NCBI GenBank assembly: GCA_012516295.1
Contig: JAAYWU010000030.1
Coordinates: 1 to 5,758, forward strand
Length of the DNA: 5,758 bases
Source: Clostridiales bacterium
GTDB lineage: Bacteria > Bacillota > Clostridia > Oscillospirales > Acutalibacteraceae
Direction: 5' to 3'
The notes under the pieces were generated by a model. It ran no database searches. It was given only the letters and a program-made list of their open reading frames with translations, and was not told the DNA's origin. The stretch's first letter is position 1; each line of letters starts with the position of its first letter. The translations under genes and the position numbers were made by a program. This document shows positions 1 to 4,259 of the stretch, one piece after another.

Positions 1-35
1 AAGTTATATTATGCAATTTTAAGGAGTTTTTATAA

Positions 36-587
36 ATGAGAGTAATAACCGGACTGGCGCGCGGAAAACGGTTGACCACGCCGGATGGGGAGGATATCCG
101 CCCCACACCGGAAAGAGTGAAAGAAGCATTGTTCAGCGCTATACAGTTTGAAATTGAAGGGCGGCGGGTTCTGGACCTTTTCGCGGGAACCGGCCAGCTT
201 GGCATTGAGGCGCTGAGCCGCGGCGCGAGGGAAGCGGTGTTTGTCGATGCAAGTAAAAACTCCCTTGCCGTAGTGCAGAAGAACCTTGAAAACACGGGCC
301 TGCTTGAAAACGCCCATATAAAAAATATGGATTTCGCTTCGTTTTTAATGCAGAACGGGGAACCTTTTGACATAGCGTTTCTCGACCCGCCGTATCGTAC
401 CGGCCTTTTGCAGCGTGCGCTGCCCATGGTAGCCGGCCGTATGAACAAGGGCGGAACCATTATCTGTGAGTATCCTTGTGATGACGACATACCCGAGACG
501 GCAGGAGAGTTTGTTCGGGGACGCAGTTACCGCTATGGAAAAATCCAGATAACATTCTACAGACATAAGGACGTGACCTCACAATGA
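36..587 (+). CDS. rsmD: 16S rRNA (guanine(966)-N2)-methyltransferase RsmD
   Basis: The protein has 183 residues, the normal size for RsmD. The family methylates N2 of G966 in 16S rRNA during 30S assembly, using S-adenosylmethionine. The sequence begins with the usual MRVITG..RG N-terminus. It has the SAM-binding motif I DLFAGTG at residues 47-53, followed by GIEALSRGA, an acidic residue after the second strand (FVDAS, about 69-73), and the N6/N2-methyltransferase catalytic motif DPPY at 117-120. The ATG at 36 is chosen because AAGGAG at 21-26 sits at good spacing and the family N-terminus starts there. It ends in TGA and overlaps the coaD start by 4 bases (ATGA), so the two are probably translationally coupled. 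rsmD-coaD adjacency is common in Firmicutes. The identification is secure. Confidence 0.96.
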   Translation: MRVITGLARGKRLTTPDGEDIRPTPERVKEALFSAIQFEIEGRRVLDLFAGTGQLGIEALSRGAREAVFVDASKNSLAVVQKNLENTGLLENAHIKNMDFASFLMQNGEPFDIAFLDPPYRTGLLQRALPMVAGRMNKGGTIICEYPCDDDIPETAGEFVRGRSYRYGKIQITFYRHKDVTSQ

Positions 588-1084
588 AAACAGCAATTTG
601 CCCGGGCAGCTTTGACCCGGTTACATTAGGCCATTTGGATATTATCAATCGGGCACGTAAAGTCTTTGACAAAACCATTGTCGCGGTTCTTGTAAACCCT
701 GAAAAACATACCATGTTTACGGTGGACGAGCGTATTGCCCTTCTGAAAAAGTGCACCAAGGATATGGATGATGTGGAAGTCGTCGGATTCGACGGCCTGT
801 TGGCCGATTACGCACGGGAGCGCGGGGTGACGGCGATTGTAAAAGGTTTGCGGGCGCTGTCGGACTTCGAGTATGAATTTCAGCAGGCGCTTACCAATAA
901 GAAACTGAATCCGAATCTTGAAACCATGTTTTTAACCACGAATTCGGAAAATATGTTTTTAAGTTCCAGTATTGTGAAGCAGATTGCGTGTTTCGGCGGC
1001 GATATTTCCAACTTTGTGCCGGACTGCATCTTGGAGGATATTAAAAAACGTTTATACGCAGGGGGAGGAAAAACGAATGAGTGA
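584..1084 (+). CDS. coaD: Phosphopantetheine adenylyltransferase CoaD
   Basis: The protein has 166 residues (E. coli CoaD has about 159). The family transfers AMP from ATP to 4'-phosphopantetheine, giving dephospho-CoA, the penultimate step of CoA synthesis in the cytosol. Visible signatures are the N-terminal PGSFDPVTLGH at residues 8-17 with the nucleotidyltransferase T/HxGH motif as TLGH (14-17), the substrate-binding KGLRALSDFEYE around 87-97, and the ATP-binding SSSIVK at 127-132. The ATG at 584 lies inside the end of rsmD, and AAGGA at 567-571 is a plausible though slightly distant ribosome site. The gene ends in TGA at 1082-1084, 8 bases inside the next gene. The short tail rich in Gly and Lys at the C-terminus is unremarkable. 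All key motifs are intact. Confidence 0.97.
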   Translation: MKTAICPGSFDPVTLGHLDIINRARKVFDKTIVAVLVNPEKHTMFTVDERIALLKKCTKDMDDVEVVGFDGLLADYARERGVTAIVKGLRALSDFEYEFQQALTNKKLNPNLETMFLTTNSENMFLSSSIVKQIACFGGDISNFVPDCILEDIKKRLYAGGGKTNE

Positions 1085-1550
1085 GCTAAATACGGAAGAA
1101 TTGCTTGACGAACTGTATGAAATGATTGAAAAGGCCTGGAGTTTTCCCCTCAGCCGCGGGCGTGCGGTACTCAACGCTGAAGAAGTAAGGCAAATCCTCG
1201 ATGAAATCCGCAGCAGCCTTCCTCAGGAAATCCTCCAGGCGCGGGCTATCTGCGCGGATCGCGCCCAGATTATCGCCGACGCAAAGCGAGAGGCGGAAAC
1301 CATTGTCCGTGTTGCGGAAGAACGGGCGAAGGCGATGGTGAATCAGGATGAAATTGTAAAGCAGGCGCAGCAGAAAGCGAACGATATCCTTAGTCAGACG
1401 CAGGCAAGGTGCCGCGAAATGCGGAAAGCCTCCAATGATTACATAGACGATCTGATGAAGCGTACGGACGACGGCCTTTCCGCGAACCTTGCGGAGCTTC
1501 GCCAGACACGCCAGAACATCAAAGCGTCGCAGCGGTCCGGTCAAAATTAA
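1077..1550 (+). CDS. Uncharacterised coiled-coil protein, often labelled 'ATPase'-like in Clostridia
   Basis: The 157-residue product is soluble and charged, with no signal peptide or membrane segment. The N-terminal part (residues 1-50) has a LLDELYEMIEKAW start, then SFPLSRGRAVLNAEEVRQILDEI in two halves, predicted helical with a conserved-looking VLNAEEV turn. Residues 51-125 form a long Ala/Glu/Arg/Gln-rich helix of coiled-coil character (ADAKREAETIVRVAEERAKA), resembling V-type ATPase subunit H or F-type subunit b stalks. Such resemblance gives many Clostridia homologues an 'ATPase' label, but no Walker motif is present and no enzymatic function should be inferred. The ATG at 1077 is supported by GGGGGAGG at 1061-1068 and an 8-base overlap with coaD. 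It is the last gene before a strong terminator. DivIVA-like scaffolding is a possible role, by inference only. Confidence 0.85.
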   Translation: MSELNTEELLDELYEMIEKAWSFPLSRGRAVLNAEEVRQILDEIRSSLPQEILQARAICADRAQIIADAKREAETIVRVAEERAKAMVNQDEIVKQAQQKANDILSQTQARCREMRKASNDYIDDLMKRTDDGLSANLAELRQTRQNIKASQRSGQN

Positions 1551-1572
1551 CAAATATTTTGTCGTTTTTTGC

Positions 1573-1614
1573 AAAGCACACCACAAGATCTTGTGGTGTG
1601 CTTTTTGTTTCTTC
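1573..1614 (+). terminator. Rho-independent terminator after the rsmD-coaD-coiled-coil operon
   Basis: Positions 1573-1604 form a perfect 32-nt inverted repeat with 16-nt arms centred on AGATCT (arm AAAGCACACCACAAGA). It is followed directly by a T-rich tail (TTTTTGTTTCTT, with the T-run beginning within the arm). The hairpin starts 22 bases after the coiled-coil gene stop. The opposite strand has no matching T-tail beyond the hairpin, so it should act for + strand transcripts only. It insulates the dcw promoter downstream. Confidence 0.93.
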
Positions 1615-1674
1615 AAAATAAGTAAAAGCGTGAAAAGTCAAGGGAAATTGGTAATAATAATCAAAAAATAATAG

Positions 1675-1703
1675 TTGCAATTATTCAATAAATACGTTAT
1701 AAT
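1675..1703 (+). promoter_or_regulatory. Sigma-A type promoter of the mraZ/dcw cluster
   Basis: A -35 box TTGCAA (1675-1680) and a perfect -10 box TATAAT (1698-1703) are separated by exactly 17 bases. The region upstream (about 1640-1674) is strongly A/T-rich, as for an UP-element. Transcription would begin near 1710, leaving a leader of about 75 bases before mraZ. It lies between a terminator and the first dcw gene, where a promoter is expected. Confidence 0.88.
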
Positions 1704-1713
1704 CAAAACACAA

Positions 1714-1750
1714 GTGGTGAAAGGTGGGGACAAGTAGCACAATGTGGGTA
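1714..1750 (+). promoter_or_regulatory. Probable MraZ operator: GTGG-type boxes every 10 bp
   Basis: Direct repeats start at 1714 (GTGGTGA), 1724 (GTGGGGA), 1734 (GTAGCAC, degenerate) and 1744 (GTGGGTA), each exactly 10 bp apart, so all face the same side of the helix. E. coli MraZ is known to bind TGGGN repeats separated by 5 nt between its promoter and gene, which is the same period. The array begins right at the expected transcription start and lies immediately upstream of mraZ, consistent with autorepression. The assignment to MraZ is inferred from position and motif. Confidence 0.78.
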
Positions 1751-1772
1751 ACATGTTGCGCTATTGCTCGGT

Positions 1773-1778
1773 AAGTGG
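1773..1778 (+). promoter_or_regulatory. Weak ribosome binding site for mraZ
   Basis: AAGTGG precedes the ATG at 1785 by 6 bases and is the only Shine-Dalgarno-like sequence nearby. It is clearly poorer than the sites of most other genes in the window. An in-frame TTG at 1764 would add seven residues but has no suitable site upstream and would extend past the conserved family N-terminus. Confidence 0.45.
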
Positions 1779-1784
1779 CTTGCT

Positions 1785-2204
1785 ATGTTGATCGGTGAGT
1801 ACCAACATAATATTGACACGAAGGGCCGTGTGATTGTTCCGGCCAGATTCCGTGAGGATCTGGGCGAGCATTTTTATATCACAAAGGGATTGGACGGCTG
1901 CCTTTTTGTCCTTCCACCCGAAGAGTGGGCAAGGCTTCAGGATAAGGTAAAAGCGATGCCGATTTCCAAAGCGAGGGGCCTTCAGCGCTTCTTCTTTTCC
2001 GGTGCGGCGGAGGCTGAGCCGGACAGGCAGGGCCGCATCCTGATTCCGCAGGCGGTGCGCGAGCACGCACATCTTACCAAGGACGTAACCTTCATCGGGG
2101 CTTCCAGCCGGGCGGAAATTTGGGATACCGGCCGCTGGAACGAATTCAATTCGAACTTAACAGAAGAGAGCATAGCCGAAGCAATGGATATGCTTGAACT
2201 GTAA
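1785..2204 (+). CDS. mraZ: Transcriptional regulator MraZ
   Basis: The product has 139 residues, close to the family norm of about 140-150. MraZ is a nucleoid-associated DNA-binding protein that forms ring-shaped oligomers and represses its own dcw cluster in the species studied. Two tandem SpoVT/AbrB-like half-domains are visible, each with the DxxxR signature: DTKGRVIVPARFR (residues 11-23) and DRQGRILIPQAVRE (80-93). The start at ATG 1785 gives MLIGEYQHNID, matching the family N-terminus, and is preferred over the in-frame TTG at 1764, which lacks a ribosome site. It is the first gene of the right-hand cluster, 12 bases before rsmH, and sits behind a sigma-A promoter and a set of 10-bp-spaced GTGG boxes that are its likely target. 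It ends in TAA and appears intact. Confidence 0.95.
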   Translation: MLIGEYQHNIDTKGRVIVPARFREDLGEHFYITKGLDGCLFVLPPEEWARLQDKVKAMPISKARGLQRFFFSGAAEAEPDRQGRILIPQAVREHAHLTKDVTFIGASSRAEIWDTGRWNEFNSNLTEESIAEAMDMLEL

Positions 2205-2216
2205 ACAGGCGATATT

Positions 2217-3143
2217 ATGGAATTTCAACACAAACCGGTACTGTTTGACGAAACAATCCAGAGTTTGGCGATTCGTCCGGACGGGATTTATACTGACGGT
2301 ACAGCCGGCGGGGGCGGGCATTCCAAGGCGATTGAGGACAAGCTTACAACGGGCAGGCTTTTGTCCATTGATCAGGATCCGGACGCCATCCGCGCGGTTA
2401 CCGAAAGATTGAAAAACAATCCATGTTCTATTGTTTATCAGGCGAATTTTTCCGAGATGGCCGAAGTGGCGGAGAAGCTTCATTTGGCTCCCGTCGACGG
2501 CGTTCTCTTAGACATAGGCGTTTCTTCCTATCAGCTCGACAACCCGGAACGCGGGTTTTCCTACCATAGCGACGCGCCGCTGGATATGCGGATGAGCAAA
2601 CAGGGTGTTTCCGCCAGGGATTTGGTGAATACCCTTACGTGGCAGGAGCTGGCGCAGATTATCAGCCGCTACGGCGAAGATAAGAATGCGCGCAGCATTG
2701 CAAAGGGGATTGTCAGGGCAAGGGAACAGGCGCCGATTGAAACAACGCTGCAGTTGGCGGAAGTGATTAAAGCTTCTGTGCCGGCGGCGGTAAGGCGGGA
2801 GCAGGGACATCCCGCGCGCAAGACCTTTCAAGCGCTGCGGATTGCGGTGAATGGGGAACTGGACAGGCTGTCACAGGGATTGGACGCCGCGTTTTCCATT
2901 TTAAAACCGGGCGGGCGGCTTGCAGTTATTACTTTCCATTCATTGGAAGACCGTATTGTAAAACAGAGGATGGCTTCGTGGTGCACGGGATGCACATGCC
3001 CGCCGGATTTTCCGGTTTGCGTGTGCGGGAAAAAACCGCAGGCGGAGCTTCTCTATAAAAAGGGTCTGGCACCATCGGAGGCGGAATTGGAACAAAATCC
3101 ACGCAGCCGAAGCGCAAGGCTCCGGGTTTGTATCAAACTGTAA
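2217..3143 (+). CDS. rsmH: 16S rRNA (cytosine(1402)-N(4))-methyltransferase RsmH (MraW)
   Basis: The 308-residue protein matches the family length (about 310). RsmH methylates N4 of C1402 in the 30S P-site, using S-adenosylmethionine. Signatures in order are HKPVLFDE (residues 5-12), the SAM loop GTAGGGGHS (28-36), DQDP (52-55), LLDIGVSSYQLD (97-108) followed by RGFSY and PLDMRM, the HPARKTFQALRIAVN block (198-212) and ITFHSLEDR (238-246). Near the C-terminus there is a Cys-rich insert with cysteines at 256, 259, 261, 268 and 270 (CTGCTCPPDFPVCVCG), which I recall from other Firmicutes RsmH; it might bind a metal, by inference. AGGCG at 2207-2211 is a modest ribosome site. The gap to mraZ is 12 bases, so they are co-transcribed. 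It ends in TAA and looks fully functional. Confidence 0.97.
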   Translation: MEFQHKPVLFDETIQSLAIRPDGIYTDGTAGGGGHSKAIEDKLTTGRLLSIDQDPDAIRAVTERLKNNPCSIVYQANFSEMAEVAEKLHLAPVDGVLLDIGVSSYQLDNPERGFSYHSDAPLDMRMSKQGVSARDLVNTLTWQELAQIISRYGEDKNARSIAKGIVRAREQAPIETTLQLAEVIKASVPAAVRREQGHPARKTFQALRIAVNGELDRLSQGLDAAFSILKPGGRLAVITFHSLEDRIVKQRMASWCTGCTCPPDFPVCVCGKKPQAELLYKKGLAPSEAELEQNPRSRSARLRVCIKL

Positions 3144-3160
3144 ATACGAATATTCAGACA

Positions 3161-3166
3161 AGGGAG
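3161..3166 (+). promoter_or_regulatory. Ribosome binding site for ftsL
   Basis: AGGGAG lies 7 bases before the ATG at 3174. It fixes the start of a gene whose N-terminus is poorly conserved. Confidence 0.75.
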
Positions 3167-3173
3167 TGGAAGT

Positions 3174-3671
3174 ATGGCTGCATCAAACAGCAACGGGGCT
3201 TATGATTTTGCGTTATTTGAGCCAAAGCGGCAGCAGGAAGTGCCGCGGGAAAAAGACAATATCATAGAGATTCCTAAGGAAAAACTGGAACAAAACCGCA
3301 AAACCGGAGCAAAGCCGTTCCGGGCCGTATCTTATTTCCTTGCCTTGGCCGTTATGCTCGGGATCGTTGGTACATATGTTTACGGCCAGGTACAGCTTAC
3401 CGAATTAACCGACAGCCTGAACGCGGCGGCAAAAACGCTGAGCGAAAGTGAAAGCGTGTACACACAGACGCAGATGAAGGCGAATTCAAAGCTTTCCCTT
3501 GAAACGGTGGAAAACTATGCAACCGGGAAACTCGGGCTGCAAAAAATCGCACAAAATCAGGTGGAACCGATCTCCCTTTCCAAAGGGGATAAAATACAGG
3601 TCCTTGAAAGTGACGCCGGGGAAAACTGGCTTTCTTCCATTTGGAATGCGATCCGGCATTTGTTGTCATAA
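3174..3671 (+). CDS. ftsL: FtsL-like cell division protein
   Basis: The 165-residue bitopic protein has a cytoplasmic N-terminus of about 50 residues rich in Lys and Glu, one membrane segment at about 51-70 (AVSYFLALAVMLGIVGTYVY), and an extracytoplasmic helical part at about 71-108 of coiled-coil character. This is followed by LSLETVENYATGKLGLQK (107-124), the pattern of FtsL/DivIC septum proteins where the repeat meets a conserved ExxA..LG block. FtsL pairs with DivIC/FtsB and supports the septal synthase FtsW-FtsI. Its position between rsmH and a class B PBP is the standard ftsL slot. Most FtsL proteins are shorter (about 100-120), and here both termini are extended, with an amphipathic tail (NWLSSIWNAIRHLL). 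AGGGAG at 3161-3166 supports the start. The sequence is weakly conserved, so the symbol rests largely on topology and synteny. Confidence 0.82.
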   Translation: MAASNSNGAYDFALFEPKRQQEVPREKDNIIEIPKEKLEQNRKTGAKPFRAVSYFLALAVMLGIVGTYVYGQVQLTELTDSLNAAAKTLSESESVYTQTQMKANSKLSLETVENYATGKLGLQKIAQNQVEPISLSKGDKIQVLESDAGENWLSSIWNAIRHLLS

Positions 3672-3739
3672 AAAAAACAGTTGATCAATAAGTATTACTA
3701 CCCGAATTCGAGAGATGTTCGGTTAGGCATGCGATAAGG

Positions 3740-3773
3740 GAGAGTTGAGAGCAAATCTTAACTCTCATTTTTG
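3740..3773 (+). terminator. Intra-cluster rho-independent terminator or attenuator
   Basis: GAGAGTTGAGA (3740-3750) pairs with TCTTAACTCTC (3756-3766) through an 11-bp stem with one G-U pair and a 5-base GCAAA loop, followed by ATTTTT. This is a credible terminator 28 bases upstream of the PBP start. Because it lies inside the dcw cluster, it may partly terminate transcripts from the mraZ promoter, or mark separate control of the PBP gene. Confidence 0.78.
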
Positions 3774-3788
3774 TAACGCGATATATTT

Positions 3789-3793
3789 GGAGG
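3789..3793 (+). promoter_or_regulatory. Strong ribosome binding site for the PBP gene
   Basis: GGAGG sits 7 bases before the ATG at 3801, a near-ideal site. The PBP gene was therefore built for efficient translation, despite the amber codon inside it. Confidence 0.85.
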
Positions 3794-3800
3794 AAAGAAA

Positions 3801-4259
3801 ATGTCAAAAGGCACAACAATACGAATGTGGCGCCGCACTATTTTTGTGCTGCTGGCTTTGATTATCGTTGGGTTTGGCGCAATTGTATTCAGCCTGGCAA
3901 GGTTGCAGCTTGTGGAGGGTTCCAGCTTGCAGACGCGCGCGGTTGACCAGCAGCTGAAGGATACTGTTTTCAGCGCACAGCGGGGAACGATTTATGATTG
4001 CAACATGAAGCCGCTTGCCGAAAGCGCCAGCGTTTGGAAGGTTGTGCTGGAGCCCGCCTTTATAACCGATAAAAACCGTGAGGTGATTGCGGAAGGCCTT
4101 TCCAAAATCCTTGGAATGGATAAGAACGAAATCATCAAGCGCAGCATGAAGAAAACTTATTATGATGAAATAAAACGGAAAGTGGAAACCGACGTAAAAG
4201 ACCAGATTATCAAATTTAAAGTTGATAACAAAATTGACAACGGGATACGTTTGATCTAG
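3801..4259 (+). CDS. N-terminal fragment of the PBP as read with the standard code
   Basis: Under standard decoding this yields a 152-residue product: a short basic cytoplasmic N-terminus, a membrane anchor at 12-34 and part of the PBP dimerisation domain, ending after DNKIDNGIRLI. It contains no catalytic residues and would be at best an inert membrane stub. The RGTIYD motif is followed by Cys67 where most family members have Arg or a small residue. It is listed separately because an automatic annotation would report it as a short hypothetical gene. It belongs with the continuing frame from 4260. Confidence 0.6.
   Translation: MSKGTTIRMWRRTIFVLLALIIVGFGAIVFSLARLQLVEGSSLQTRAVDQQLKDTVFSAQRGTIYDCNMKPLAESASVWKVVLEPAFITDKNREVIAEGLSKILGMDKNEIIKRSMKKTYYDEIKRKVETDVKDQIIKFKVDNKIDNGIRLI
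4257..4259 (+). other. In-frame amber codon in the PBP gene
   Basis: TAG follows GGGATACGTTTGATC and precedes GATTTTAAACGG. The protein reads GIRLI-stop-DFKRYYPYG, and the flanks fit the family without an insertion or deletion. CAG, GAG and AAG are each one base from TAG, so Gln, Glu or Lys are the simplest ancestral residues; an acidic or polar residue before D-x-KRYYP is what I recall from relatives. Confidence 0.95.

Larger units (their letters stand above)
3672..3800 (+). other. ftsL-PBP intergenic leader with terminator
   Basis: This 129-base gap interrupts an otherwise tightly packed cluster. It holds a small hairpin candidate CCGAA (3702-3706) with TTCGG (3718-3722), a T-tailed hairpin (3740-3773) and the PBP ribosome site. 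I looked for a sigma-A or sporulation sigma promoter and found no convincing -35/-10 pair, and no riboswitch or T-box consensus. Confidence 0.5.

Noticed and set aside
984..1076. Upstream ATG extending the coiled-coil gene by 31 codons inside coaD
   Set aside because: The ATG at 1077 has an excellent GGGGGAGG site, and the extra residues are just coaD read in another frame.
1573..1604. 32-nt perfect palindrome as a recombination or protein-binding site
   Set aside because: Its T-tail and place just after a stop codon are fully explained by a terminator.
1681..1691. Perfect small palindrome TTATTcAATAA between the -35 and -10 boxes
   Set aside because: It is short and lies in a strongly A/T-rich stretch, so chance is sufficient; no regulator can be named.
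1764..1784. TTG start seven codons upstream for mraZ
   Set aside because: There is no ribosome site at the right distance, and the conserved family N-terminus begins at the ATG at 1785.
3684..3760. Possible sporulation-sigma (E, F or G) promoter for the PBP gene
   Set aside because: Partial matches such as TCAATA or GCATG were seen, but none had a matching -10 at correct spacing.
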